NCBI GenBank assembly: GCA_023437365.1
Contig: JAEZGK010000011.1
Coordinates: 1-64,000, forward strand
Length of the DNA: 64,000 bases
Direction of reading: 5' to 3'
Source of the DNA: Bacillota bacterium
Lineage (GTDB): Bacteria > Bacillota > Clostridia > Lachnospirales > Lachnospiraceae
Shown here: one piece after another, positions 43,656 through 52,696 of the stretch
Position numbering within the stretch: the stretch's first letter is position 1
Layout of the letters: each line of letters opens with the position of its first letter
Notes under the pieces: model-generated
Databases searched by the model: none
Told to the model about the DNA's origin: nothing
The model's input: only the letters and a program-made list of their open reading frames with translations
Translations under genes and position numbers: made by a program

Positions 43656-44459
43656 ATGAAATCGTATGACAGACCTCTGATACTTTATCATTGCGGACAT
43701 GAAAAATGTAAACCCTCCCATTCTTATGGACCGGCGATCCGACCTCACTATCTGCTGCATTATATTCTACACGGTCAGGGCTCCTACAGTGTCAACGGCA
43801 AGACTTACTCCCTCAAGGGCGGAGAAGCATTTCTGATCTACCCCGGTGTCACAAGCATTTACTCTGCTGACGAACAGGACCCGTGGGAATATTGCTGGAT
43901 TGGTTTTGACGGTTCCGAGGTACACTCCCTTCTTCAGGCCTGTGGTTTTTCTCTGAATAATCATATCTGCACAGATCATAGTAACAATCTTCTGTGGGAT
44001 GAGTTTATGCGTCTGATCGATTATTTTAACGAAAAGAAGGGCAATGAATTTACCCTGTTAAGTCAGCTCTATCTTTGCTTCTCCTATCTGTGTGTTCCTA
44101 ATATTTTCTCTTCAAAGGAGATTCACGAGCTTCATATAGAGAAGGCAATGGATTATATCCACAACAGTTATACCTATGATATTAAGATCGCTGATATAGC
44201 CAATTACCTGCACATCGACCGCACATATCTCTACAAGCTGTTTATGACCTATATCGAAACCTCGCCGCAGCATTACCTGATCCGCTATCGGATCGATATC
44301 TCGAAAAAAATGCTTAGGGAAACGCATCTCTCAATTACGGAGATTGCCTACTCCTGCGGCTTCCGGGATGCTTCCTCCTTCAATAAGCACTTTAGAAATC
44401 TGGTGGGCATGACACCGACACAATACAAAAAATCAAATAGTAAGCCACAAAGCTATTAA
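43656..44459 (+). CDS. AraC-family transcriptional regulator
   Basis: A 267-residue activator with a cupin-like sensor (about 1-150, RPLILYHCGHEKCKPSHSY..HYLLHYILHG) and a C-terminal double-HTH domain (about 165-262). It is transcribed away from the GH4 gene and is the best candidate to regulate it (raffinose/melibiose operon arrangement). Start ATG 43656 follows GGAGAACCTAAC. Confidence 0.88.
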   Translation: MKSYDRPLILYHCGHEKCKPSHSYGPAIRPHYLLHYILHGQGSYSVNGKTYSLKGGEAFLIYPGVTSIYSADEQDPWEYCWIGFDGSEVHSLLQACGFSLNNHICTDHSNNLLWDEFMRLIDYFNEKKGNEFTLLSQLYLCFSYLCVPNIFSSKEIHELHIEKAMDYIHNSYTYDIKIADIANYLHIDRTYLYKLFMTYIETSPQHYLIRYRIDISKKMLRETHLSITEIAYSCGFRDASSFNKHFRNLVGMTPTQYKKSNSKPQSY

Positions 44460-44464
44460 TGCTG

Positions 44465-45643
44465 CTACTGATGCTTTCGCTCCATATCCTTGATATAAAA
44501 GGCTACCTGATACAAAAACAGCTCCTCTGTATTCTTCAGCTCGCAGCCGAGGATACGCTTAATTTTCTGTACACGGTAATTTACCGTATTTCTATGCGTA
44601 AAGGTCTCCTCTGCGACTCTGAGTATACTGCGGTCATTCTTAATAAAGCTACGCAAGGTGTCGACATAGGAGGCATTATGCTCTTTATCGTATTGTTCCA
44701 GAGAACCCAAAATCTCATCTGCATAGTTCGTGAGTATTTCTGTATCATCAATGGAAAATAGAATTTTATAGAACCCCATTTCATCAAAGCTTATGATTTC
44801 TCTGCCGGTCCCGATTGCCATCTTCATGGCTGTTCTTGCTCTCTTATAGCTCACGGAAAGCTTCTCGATTCTCGAAACACCCGGCCCGATTCCCAGATAA
44901 AAGCAGTTCTTATTTACAAAATACTTAAAGCTCTGCAGGATCAGATCCGGCAGCTCCGCAAATGCCTTCTCCCGCTTATCATTCAGAATAAGTACGATTG
45001 AGTCGTCCATACGGATCAGTCCGTAGGAAATATTTATTTTTTTATTTCCCTTCCATAGACCAAATAAGTTCTCCAGCTTAAATAACGCTTGATTCAAATA
45101 GGTCTCTTCTTCAATTGTCTTCTTAACATTCAGACAGAAAGCCTGAAAGGTTCCTTCGATGTCATATCTTGGTTCCAATATCCTCCTGTATTCAGGTTCA
45201 TTATGACCCTGAATGATCTCCCGGAAAGCATTGCTGATTTTCTTCTCATGCTGTTGCTGTTCAATAATTCTCATGCAATAATCCTGGATCAGACTGGTTA
45301 TGGAAATCTCCCACGGCATCTCCAACAGCGGAAACCGATGCTCATCACACCAGGCAATCACATCAGCCGGTATTTCCTTAAGATACATTCCGGTATTGAT
45401 GATGATACCGGCGCATTCGTCCTGTGACATCTCCTGTACCAGATTCAGCAGCCAGCTTGGTTGGCCGGCTTTCATTCCTGTTGTGATTGCCAGCTCCTCC
45501 CCATGAAACCTCGAAACAATGGTCTCATCCTCCAGCATATGTACCCAGCTTACTACGGTATCCATTCCCGTTTTTCCTGCCACAATTCTAAGCCGGAACT
45601 GCTCCTTTGTCTCTTCATATATCTCCCAAAATCGTATTGCCAT
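44465..45643 (-). CDS. PucR-family transcriptional regulator
   Basis: A 392-residue regulator: N-terminal PucR-type sensory domain (about 1-125), central GGDEF-derived region, and C-terminal PucR HTH (about 320-385, 'LRVAEETFTHRNTVNYRVQKIKRIL'). Members regulate purine or amino-acid catabolism. Its own start: ATG 45643 with GGAAGG upstream; the TTG at 45658 is rejected since it overlaps that RBS. It converges with the AraC gene with stops 6 bp apart and has no obvious target operon here. Confidence 0.9.
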   Translation of the reverse strand: MAIRFWEIYEETKEQFRLRIVAGKTGMDTVVSWVHMLEDETIVSRFHGEELAITTGMKAGQPSWLLNLVQEMSQDECAGIIINTGMYLKEIPADVIAWCDEHRFPLLEMPWEISITSLIQDYCMRIIEQQQHEKKISNAFREIIQGHNEPEYRRILEPRYDIEGTFQAFCLNVKKTIEEETYLNQALFKLENLFGLWKGNKKINISYGLIRMDDSIVLILNDKREKAFAELPDLILQSFKYFVNKNCFYLGIGPGVSRIEKLSVSYKRARTAMKMAIGTGREIISFDEMGFYKILFSIDDTEILTNYADEILGSLEQYDKEHNASYVDTLRSFIKNDRSILRVAEETFTHRNTVNYRVQKIKRILGCELKNTEELFLYQVAFYIKDMERKHQ

Positions 45644-45831
45644 GCCTACACCTTCCAACGAAATAATTCATATGCCAAGAACATATGTTTTGTATTGTTG
45701 ACACTATTTTCTCTGATATTTTTAGATTACCAGATTATATACAACAAGTCAATTATTGAATATAATATAGACATATCTAGGAAATGTAAGAAGCATTTCA
45801 GAGCAATCACAGTTGGAAGGAGGGTATCAAA

Positions 45832-46005
45832 ATGTATATCAGCAGCACAAATATATACCTAAATTCTCCGGAATATCTTTCCAATATTCCGGCAAACCTG
45901 ATCAATTCAGAGAAGTATTATAACTGTGACTTTTTCGTAGCTCGTATGAACCAGAGAGGAAGATCTCTGTTTCAGAGAATTGGTCAGCTTATTAATCATA
46001 AATAA
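45832..46005 (+). CDS. Small protein of unknown function (57 aa)
   Basis: A 57-residue ORF with an excellent RBS (GGAAGGAGGG, 8 bases before ATG) and its own terminator at 46022-46057; a TATAAT box lies at 45761-45766. The protein is basic and aromatic, Tyr/Asn-rich in the first half and Arg-rich in 'MNQRGRSLFQRIG'. No signal peptide or cysteine pattern (one Cys). I do not recognise it; the strong expression signals argue it is real. Confidence 0.6.
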   Translation: MYISSTNIYLNSPEYLSNIPANLINSEKYYNCDFFVARMNQRGRSLFQRIGQLINHK

Positions 46006-46021
46006 TATATTCCATCCTGTT

Positions 46022-46057
46022 GTTCCCCTGTTCCTTAAGACTAAAGAACAGGGGAAC
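46022..46057 (+). terminator. Terminator of the 57-aa gene
   Basis: GTTCCCCTGTTC / GAACAGGGGAAC, perfect 12-bp stem 16 bp after the stop codon. No long T-run follows, so it may be weak. Confidence 0.7.
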
Positions 46058-46123
46058 TTATGCGTATGTTCCTCTCATATTGTAACCGAATGCGTATTGT
46101 GGTGTGCAATCAATGTGAACTTA

Positions 46124-46150
46124 TTCGCTATGCGGAGTGTTTTATATAAT
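46124..46150. repeat. Dispersed repeat, copy 3 (partial)
   Basis: TTCGCTATGCGGAGTG followed by TTTTATATAATTAA: the core of the repeat at 12451 and 22914 with one change, again abutting the stop of a minus-strand gene (46150). Confidence 0.65.
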
Positions 46151-46347
46151 TAACCCCTCTTATTGTTTAGAACAATGTTCTGAATAAAGCCTGTAATTTC
46201 TTCTGTTGATTGCATACCATGTGTTTGATCAATGATCCTTTTCTGCTCATCTTTTGTTAAGGAACAAAAATATCCCATAGCATCAGTTTGCTCCAGAGCC
46301 AGTCCAAGTCCAACCGGAACTTCAGCTCCCATTTCATATTTTCCCAT
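46150..46347 (-). CDS. Small conserved hypothetical protein (65 aa)
   Basis: A 65-residue acidic protein with RBS (AAAGGGAAAG) and a clear helical pattern after residue 22 ('MGYFCSLTKDEQKRIIDQTHGMQSTEEI'). I recall similar short proteins in related bacteria but no known function. Its N-terminus (MGKYEMGAEVPVGLGLAL) is Gly-rich. The dispersed repeat copy 3 ends at its stop codon. Confidence 0.55.
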   Translation of the reverse strand: MGKYEMGAEVPVGLGLALEQTDAMGYFCSLTKDEQKRIIDQTHGMQSTEEITGFIQNIVLNNKRG

Positions 46348-46709
46348 CTTACTTTCCCTTTCTTGTCAGACTAGCTTTCTATCAGATCGTCAGTTCATAC
46401 CGTTAACCATATTTCTTTCCCGCATTTCTAGCATTTTCTTCACTATAGCTTCCCATTGATAGGAAGTGTGGATGACCACTTACATTGGATGTCTGTTTTC
46501 GATATGCTAATATTATTTTGTTTTTTGCTCTTATTATTCTTATCCTGCTAATACAATACTTTTTATTGTGTATCATTTTATTATCATGCATTGTCTACAG
46601 TCTATTGATTAATCATTTTCTCCATGTTAACATATTATTACATTTATTAAATTTATACTGCTTACGGGGTATCTATAGTAACGAATTCTTATTATGTGGG
46701 GGCAACGGA
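46348..46709. other. AT-rich intergenic region
   Basis: 362 bp between the 65-aa gene and the AraC-type gene. It is strongly T-rich from about 46490 on and would encode a very hydrophobic 75-residue extension to the downstream gene, which I take to be non-coding. It should hold the promoters of both flanking genes. Confidence 0.5.
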
Positions 46710-47465
46710 ATGAACTATGAGAAAGAGTGGAATAGTGCTGAGTTATTGCAGCGTGAAGTGACTATCTCCCATCGTCCTCTCGAGGATGAGCTACAGTTTT
46801 ATCATGCTGTAAAAAACGGTGATATCGATTATGTGAAAAGTAACTGTATGAACCATGTGTTTCTTAATCCGGAGGGGATGGGACGCCTATCAGAAAATCC
46901 TTTGCAGAATTTAAAATATCATTTTGTGATTACTGCCGCTATGATTACCCGTAATAGTATCGATGGGGGAATGGAAGCGGAAAAAGCCTACGGATTGAGT
47001 GACTTTTACATTCAGAAAATGGACAAGTGTCAAAGCAAAGAAGAGATATCGGATATTCACCAGATCATGTGCTCTGACTTTACCCGGAGAATGCAACAGC
47101 TGAGCAAGAATAAAGTACACTCGAAGCATATCGTACTTTGTATTGACTACATATATAGCCATATTCATAGCCGTATTACCCTGAAGGAATTAGCGGAGCG
47201 ATTAGATCTATCAGAAAGCTACTTATCCAAATTATTTGTATCAGAAATCGGTATCACTGTCAGTGACTATATTCGTGAGAAGAAAATTGAACGTGCTGAA
47301 AACATGCTGAAATTTTCTGATTACGATATCGCCGATATCGCCAATTATTTCTCTTTTTCGTCACAGAGCCATTTTACACAGGCTTTTGAAAAACAGATTG
47401 GATTATCACCAAAGAAATATCGTGATCTCTATTACAGAAAAAGCTGGATGTCAAAAACTCACTAA
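46710..47465 (+). CDS. AraC-family transcriptional regulator
   Basis: A 251-residue regulator with a helical N-terminal domain lacking a cupin signature (e.g. LEDELQFYHAVKNGDIDYVK) and a C-terminal AraC HTH pair (about 160-245; 'LKELAERLDLSESYLSKLF', 'IADIANYFSFSSQSHFTQAF'). Start ATG 46710 (GGGGGC upstream); the frame is open from 46485 but the extra residues are AT-rich hydrophobic sequence. It converges on the GH16 gene, with a strong terminator between them; a regulatory link is possible but unproved. Confidence 0.83.
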   Translation: MNYEKEWNSAELLQREVTISHRPLEDELQFYHAVKNGDIDYVKSNCMNHVFLNPEGMGRLSENPLQNLKYHFVITAAMITRNSIDGGMEAEKAYGLSDFYIQKMDKCQSKEEISDIHQIMCSDFTRRMQQLSKNKVHSKHIVLCIDYIYSHIHSRITLKELAERLDLSESYLSKLFVSEIGITVSDYIREKKIERAENMLKFSDYDIADIANYFSFSSQSHFTQAFEKQIGLSPKKYRDLYYRKSWMSKTH

Positions 47466-47500
47466 TACCAAGAAGGATAGGATCTCTACAGAATAATCAA

Positions 47501-47543
47501 TGCCAGAAAAGAGAGAATTACCTGCATTCTCTCTTTTCTGGCA
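47501..47543. terminator. Terminator between AraC-type gene and GH16 gene
   Basis: TGCCAGAAAAGAGAGAAT / ATTCTCTCTTTTCTGGCA, a perfect 18-bp stem with a 7-base loop between convergent genes. Confidence 0.88.
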
Positions 47544-47586
47544 TAATTAATCTTTCACAATACTTCCAATAAAAATGATCTATCCA

Positions 47587-49929
47587 TTACTCAGCGATTA
47601 CTACACTCACATTTGATAATTCTACACTGCAGGCCGGGACCGTGCCGTCTCCCACTTTACCAAGTGAGAATACCAGATCACCATTCGAATCAGTGTCGCT
47701 GTTCATATTAAAGGTACCGACATAGTTATATTCTTTCCCTGCAGACAGGGTTGCCACTGCTCCGCCGTAATATGCATAATTTTTCGTGGCATTTCCCATC
47801 AGAGCAAGCTCAACCTTACGGTCCGCACTGGCTTTCAAAGTAACTTTTACCTGATAGGTTTTCCCCTTCTCCAGATTCAATCCGCTTTGCTTCAGCTGAA
47901 TATGCCAATTCTGAGTTCCTGCATTTGTAATATCGAATTTTATCTTACCGTCTGCCACCGCATAGGTTGCAGCCGCTGCGGTATCTACATAAGGAGCCCA
48001 GCTCATCATTTTGCTGGTAAAATCTCCGTTTTGCAGCATCTCAGAACCAACCTTCAGGACCTTATCAATGCGGACATTATCCAGATAAACCGTTCCCTGC
48101 TTACCCAGCAGGAATTTTAATTCAGAAGTATTTACTTTTAAATTCTTAGCTGTAGTAAATTCATACTTATAGGTCTTTGTCTTCTCCGTTAACGCAGCCT
48201 TATATGTTTTTCCGGCCACTGTTACCTGTATGGTTTTTGCTTTTGCAGCCTTTGCTTGAAAGCTAAGCATATAGGTAGTATCTGCTCTTAAAGCCAAACC
48301 TGTCTGGCTGACTGCTACATCCTCAGATTGCTTCGAGGACGCCGGAACAATCGCCTTCAGCATACGTACATAATTGTTATTTGTAACACCAACAGAAGCC
48401 TTCACCTTATTTGCACTGACCTCCCAATAACCAAACCTCTTGGTTCCCTGGTCGAAGGTCCCGTTATAGATATAATTACCATCTGCTAATACTGCCTTTT
48501 CTTCTTTCCCCTGAGATAAGTCTGTTTGTCCGAGTTTGACCAGCTTTACATTCTTCACCTCTACAGCTGCCGTCGGGTTGGTTGATTTCTGTTCCCCGAG
48601 GTTAAATTCCAGACGCCCGTTCTCATCAGAATCTGCCGTCATGGTAAAATCATAGGTATAGGTCTGATATGCTGTGGTTAAGTTCACCGTCTTATCATCC
48701 ATATACTTTGCATAATTATAATTCGGTCCATCCAATCTTAAGATCACGGATCGATCCGCCTCAGCCTTTGCATCAAAGCTGACCCGGTACTTACCGCCCT
48801 TAGCAAGCGGGATACCTGCCTGCATTGCCTGAATGGAATAATCAACGGTTCCTTCACTTTTAGTTGTGATAGATAAAGTATTTTTTGAAATTGACGCTGT
48901 CGCTTCTCCGCCGTTCATGGTCTGAAGGAACCAGCCTGTCATGTCATTTAGGGCTTCCGCTTCGGAGAAATCTCCGTTATTCACATAATTGCCATTCTTA
49001 TCCGGATCCCGTAAGGAAACACTGCTTTCCGGCATGGTAACATTTTCGTTATAGGTGGCCTTCTGATAAACCTTTACATAGTCTACCAGCATGGAAGCTT
49101 TTGAAAAATCAGTGGTTTTATCAGGATTTCCGGGCCAATTTCCGCCAACAGCCACGTTCAGGATTACATAGAAATTCTGATCAAAAGGAGCAGGATAGGT
49201 AATCACTCCGATTCCATCCGTACCGGTGTACCATTTGTTAATTGACTTTGTTAACTCACCGTCTACGAAGAAGCTAATGCTATCCGGGTTCCATTCCACC
49301 GAGAAGATATGATAAGCGCTAGAGAAATCTCCCTTTGTCAAGGTCTTTGTTCCCTGGCTCTGTATGTCGGTACTGCTTTTTGCATAATGAAGCGTCTGGT
49401 ATACTTTGCTCGGGTTATTACCTAACAGCTCCATGATATCGATCTCACCGCATTTCGGCCAGCCCCCATACAGACTGTCATCGGTCGGCATCATCCAGAT
49501 TGCAGGCCAGATTCCCTGTCCCTTCGGTAGCTTCGCTCTGACTTCTACTTTACCGTATTTGAAATCTACTTTATTCTGGGTATTTACTCTGCCTGAGGTA
49601 TACGTTACTTCTCCTGTCTTCTGATCTACTGTTTTGACTGGTTGAATAACAAGATTACCATCCTTTACATATGTATTACTTGATGAATTGGTATACCTTT
49701 GCAGCTCATTATTCACCCAACCGGGCTCGTGAAGTTCATAATTCCATTTGGTTCTGTCTAAGGTTTTACCATTAAAATCATCACTCCAAAGCAAATGATA
49801 CTCTTCGGATTTTACTGCTTTTCCCGCAGCCTTGACATCCCTGGTTACATACCAGCTGCCAGTCAGGCTTGTCACTAATACCGCAGTTAACAGTACAGCA
49901 AGAACTTTTGATAATTTTTTATTCATCAT
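47587..49929 (-). CDS. Secreted GH16 beta-glucanase with three CBM4/9-like modules
   Basis: A 780-residue extracellular enzyme. Signal peptide (MMNKKLSKVLAVLLTAVLVTS..., cut near KAA), then a GH16 catalytic domain (about 40-295) with the nucleophile/assist/acid residues Glu162, Asp164 and Glu167 in GEIDIMELLG, matching laminarinase/lichenase-type enzymes that cut beta-1,3(-1,4)-glucan. Three beta-sandwich modules follow, each opening with NG(D/T)F (about 318, 485 and 635), of the CBM4/9 type that bind glucan chains. No dockerin, so it works free of a cellulosome. Start ATG 49929 or 49926 follows GAGGAGGG; an earlier frame start at 49965 is rejected. Confidence 0.92.
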   Translation of the reverse strand: MMNKKLSKVLAVLLTAVLVTSLTGSWYVTRDVKAAGKAVKSEEYHLLWSDDFNGKTLDRTKWNYELHEPGWVNNELQRYTNSSSNTYVKDGNLVIQPVKTVDQKTGEVTYTSGRVNTQNKVDFKYGKVEVRAKLPKGQGIWPAIWMMPTDDSLYGGWPKCGEIDIMELLGNNPSKVYQTLHYAKSSTDIQSQGTKTLTKGDFSSAYHIFSVEWNPDSISFFVDGELTKSINKWYTGTDGIGVITYPAPFDQNFYVILNVAVGGNWPGNPDKTTDFSKASMLVDYVKVYQKATYNENVTMPESSVSLRDPDKNGNYVNNGDFSEAEALNDMTGWFLQTMNGGEATASISKNTLSITTKSEGTVDYSIQAMQAGIPLAKGGKYRVSFDAKAEADRSVILRLDGPNYNYAKYMDDKTVNLTTAYQTYTYDFTMTADSDENGRLEFNLGEQKSTNPTAAVEVKNVKLVKLGQTDLSQGKEEKAVLADGNYIYNGTFDQGTKRFGYWEVSANKVKASVGVTNNNYVRMLKAIVPASSKQSEDVAVSQTGLALRADTTYMLSFQAKAAKAKTIQVTVAGKTYKAALTEKTKTYKYEFTTAKNLKVNTSELKFLLGKQGTVYLDNVRIDKVLKVGSEMLQNGDFTSKMMSWAPYVDTAAAATYAVADGKIKFDITNAGTQNWHIQLKQSGLNLEKGKTYQVKVTLKASADRKVELALMGNATKNYAYYGGAVATLSAGKEYNYVGTFNMNSDTDSNGDLVFSLGKVGDGTVPACSVELSNVSVVIAE

Positions 49930-50256
49930 ATACCCTCCTCTTGGTTGATAAGAAAAAGGTATCATTTCACTCCAATGAATAATATCATTTTCATTATATT
50001 TTTATCAAGAATTTGGTATAACTGTATCAAGTCCTTGCACTTTATACCTATCCCTATACTCCCTTCATTCCGTATTAGCTTTATCATAATTCTGCGTCAA
50101 TACCCTCGCAAGGGTTATTTTCCTCACGAAGCATAATATATATATCGAATTATTGAAGATACCGTTGATTTATGCTATAATATGGGACAAAAGGTCGTTC
50201 CGCCTTGCACTGATATAATAGACTTACACAAAGGAATTTTCCTAAAGGAGACGAAA
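49930..50256. other. Intergenic region between GH16 and the first LytTR regulator
   Basis: 327 bp with no gene. It holds an AATACCCT-CGC-AAGGGTTATT hairpin (50099-50119) and a promoter for the downstream regulator (50153-50181). Confidence 0.5.
50153..50181 (+). promoter_or_regulatory. Promoter of the first LytTR regulator gene
   Basis: TTGAAG (50153-50158), 17-bp spacer, TATAAT (50176-50181). About 75 bp upstream of the ATG. Unlike the other two regulators there is no clear 21-bp direct repeat here. Confidence 0.6.
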
Positions 50257-50991
50257 ATGCATATCGCAGTCTGTGACGATAATAACGATGAGCTTTCACG
50301 TATTATGGTACTGCTGGAGGATTACAGTAGAGAACGGAAGGGGTTACTTACCTATGAAGCCTTTCACACTGCCATAGAGCTGATTGAAACGATGACAGCA
50401 AGACCATTTGATTTGCTGCTTTTGGATATACTTATGCCGGGTATTACAGGAATTGAGGCTGCGAGAGAGCTTCGTCAGTCGGCTTGTAATGTACCGATTA
50501 TTTTCCTTACCTCCTCCCGTGAGTATGCAGTAGAAAGCTATCGTGTAGGCGCAGAGGACTACATCCTGAAACCTGCACGAAGAGATGAGCTCTTTCCTTC
50601 CCTGGACAAGCAACTGGCCAGGCTTACTCAGGAGGAAGCATTTATAACGCTAAAGACCGGAAGCGGTATTGCAAAGCTACCACTTTCTCAAATTGTATAT
50701 GTTGAGGTGATACGCCGCAAGATACAGTTTATTCTGGTTAGCGGTGAGGTGCGGGAAGCTTACGGATACCTCTCTGATTACGAAGGCGCTTTATTGTCAG
50801 ATCGTCGTTTTTATAAACCTCATCGCTCCTATGTGGTGAATCTGAATCAGGTGACTGAGCTTGATAAAGAAGGCTTTTCTACTATAATCGGTAAAACGGT
50901 GCCTGTTGCAAGGGCTTCCTTTGCAAAGACTAAGGCGGCTTATATGAAATATCTGCTGTCACCAAATGAAGGGAGGACGAGTTCATGTTAG
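50257..50991 (+). CDS. LytTR-type response regulator (AgrA-like), copy 1
   Basis: A 244-residue regulator: N-terminal receiver (about 1-120; MHIAVCDDNNDE acid pocket, phospho-Asp in LLLLDILMPG) and C-terminal LytTR DNA-binding domain (about 135-240, ...YKPHRSYVVNLNQV). Start ATG 50257 follows AAAGGAG; the frame is open from 50182. It overlaps the kinase gene behind it by 7 bp, so the pair is co-translated. Such pairs act in quorum sensing, bacteriocin or competence control. Confidence 0.92.
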   Translation: MHIAVCDDNNDELSRIMVLLEDYSRERKGLLTYEAFHTAIELIETMTARPFDLLLLDILMPGITGIEAARELRQSACNVPIIFLTSSREYAVESYRVGAEDYILKPARRDELFPSLDKQLARLTQEEAFITLKTGSGIAKLPLSQIVYVEVIRRKIQFILVSGEVREAYGYLSDYEGALLSDRRFYKPHRSYVVNLNQVTELDKEGFSTIIGKTVPVARASFAKTKAAYMKYLLSPNEGRTSSC

Positions 50992-52274
50992 ATAATTTAT
51001 TACTTCTATTTCGTTCCGGCATAGCTTTGGTGTTCGGTATTGCAGTGGCTCTCCTTTTTGCCGGTGTATATAAATATAAAACAAGTCAGTTGGCGATTAC
51101 TTTATTTTTCATATTCTCCCTTCTAATTCAAATTATCAGCTGGCAGATGTTTGGACTTAAGATTACGATGCAGCTATATCCTTTTATAACGCATATACCA
51201 TCGATCATGTTTCTCACTCTGTACTTCAAGCGTCCGTGGTTGATATCGATAGGTAGTGTACTAACCTCATATCTCTGTTGTCAGATTCTTCGTTGGGTTG
51301 GCTCGCTTGCCAGGGCGATTTTTGAGAATAGTGCGGCTGATCATATCGGTTACTTTGTTGCGATGTGTGTTGTGTACTTTATCCTTAAAAGATATATTGT
51401 CAGCTCTGTTACTCAATTAATGGAGCGTTCCAGACGCTCTTGTCTTCTGTTTAGTGCAGTACCTTTTTTATACTATTTGTTTGACTATGCCACTACCATC
51501 TATACGGATATACTATATACCGGTGCACGGTGGGCAGTACAATTTACTCCCTCAGTGATTTGTACCTTTTACTTAATGTTTGTTCTCCAATACTTTAATG
51601 AATCGCAAAAACAAGAAATTGCGCAGCGGGAGAGGGATCTCTCCGCCTCCCAGCTTAAGCAAGCCAAGCTGGAGCTTGATACGATGCGTCAGGCGCATAA
51701 TAATACCGTCTTATACCGACACGATATGCGTCATCATCTGTCGCTCATCGGTGGCTTTGCTGCAGATGGAGATCTTCAAAAAATCAAAGAATATCTTGCC
51801 AACACAGAAGCAGCGATTGATGCGCTGACTCCGGTTCGATACTGTGAGAATGATACCGTCAATCTGATCCTATCCAGTTTTGATGCACGTGCAAAAAAAG
51901 CGGGCGTGATGCTACAGGTGAATGTCAATCTGCCGGCGGAACTTGGTATGAACGATACCGAGCTTTGTTCCCTGCTATCCAATGCATTGGAGAACGCTAT
52001 TCATGCAGCTGCAATGGTAGAGGAGGAGAAGCTTCGCAAGGTTTATATCTATGCTACTATCACCGGTAACAAGTTGATTCTTTCAACAGAAAATGCTTAT
52101 ATGGGAACGCTTGAGATGGAGGGCGAATTACCCAAATTAAAGAATTCCAAAGATGGACACGGCTTCGGAATCAAGAGTATGGTCTCCATTGTGGAACACC
52201 ACGGAGGATTATATTCTTTTGACATCGAGGGGGGCATATTCATTCTACGCCTTATGTTACATTTGGATAACTAA
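50985..52274 (+). CDS. GHKL-type sensor histidine kinase (AgrC-like), copy 1
   Basis: A 429-residue kinase. The N-terminal half (1-~205) has about six membrane helices; a coiled coil leads to the phospho-His region (YRHDMRHHLSLIGGF, about residue 246) and GHKL ATPase domain with N-box SNALENAIHAA and G-box GHGFGIKSM. This is the architecture of AgrC-type peptide receptors. No agrB or agrD gene lies beside it in this window. Confidence 0.92.
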   Translation: MLDNLLLLFRSGIALVFGIAVALLFAGVYKYKTSQLAITLFFIFSLLIQIISWQMFGLKITMQLYPFITHIPSIMFLTLYFKRPWLISIGSVLTSYLCCQILRWVGSLARAIFENSAADHIGYFVAMCVVYFILKRYIVSSVTQLMERSRRSCLLFSAVPFLYYLFDYATTIYTDILYTGARWAVQFTPSVICTFYLMFVLQYFNESQKQEIAQRERDLSASQLKQAKLELDTMRQAHNNTVLYRHDMRHHLSLIGGFAADGDLQKIKEYLANTEAAIDALTPVRYCENDTVNLILSSFDARAKKAGVMLQVNVNLPAELGMNDTELCSLLSNALENAIHAAAMVEEEKLRKVYIYATITGNKLILSTENAYMGTLEMEGELPKLKNSKDGHGFGIKSMVSIVEHHGGLYSFDIEGGIFILRLMLHLDN

Positions 52275-52293
52275 CTCCTATTCTGTAAACCAC

Positions 52294-52367
52294 AATATTA
52301 CATAGTAAAAAAGTACAACTTCGTCACTGAATTATGTCAAAGTTGTACTTTTTTGTTATGTAATATT
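52294..52367. terminator. Long hairpin after the first two-component pair
   Basis: AATATTACATA.. .AAAAAAGTACAACTT (52294-52321) pairs with AAAGTTGTACTTTTTTG...TATGTAATATT (52339-52367) over about 26 bp. Likely a terminator, given the internal T6 run on the + strand. Confidence 0.75.
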
Positions 52368-52415
52368 CTAGTTCAGTAAGCTAATGCTTCTATTGAACAT
52401 ACATCAAGGAGTCAA

Positions 52416-52597
52416 TCAAAACTCTGCATCGATATAGTGGATCTCATCGCCCTCCACTAAAGTGCGCATGTTCTTATCCGCTGCTCTGCTTTCGTCCAGC
52501 GGTTTTCTGGCCCCCTGGATGGTAAACTCTTTGCACTACAAGCTGCAAAAGTTAATATGATTACAAGAGTCAGCAAAACCGAAAAAATCTTTTCCAT
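52416..52597 (-). pseudogene. Frameshifted small lipoprotein gene
   Basis: From ATG 52597 the minus strand encodes a lipoprotein signal (MEKIFSVLLTLVIILTFAAC, lipobox Cys20), after which that frame hits stops. A different frame continues with a sensible sequence, CKEFTIQGARKPLDES... to DEIHYIDAEF, stopping at 52416. The two parts together are a ~60-aa lipoprotein with one frameshift near the lipobox. It lies beside the LemA gene on the same strand. I do not know its family. The gap 52275-52696 otherwise holds only the hairpin above. Confidence 0.65.
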
Positions 52598-52696
52598 GCT
52601 GCCCCTTGTAGATTGCTATTCATATGGACAGTTCCTCTATATCAGTAAGATTCATTTCCTCTTCAAATCCCAAGCAGCTTCCAATCCCTACTCATT

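Noticed and set aside
46485..46709. 75-residue hydrophobic extension of the AraC-type protein
   Set aside because: The DNA is T-rich intergenic sequence, lacks an RBS at 46485, and family length fits the later ATG.
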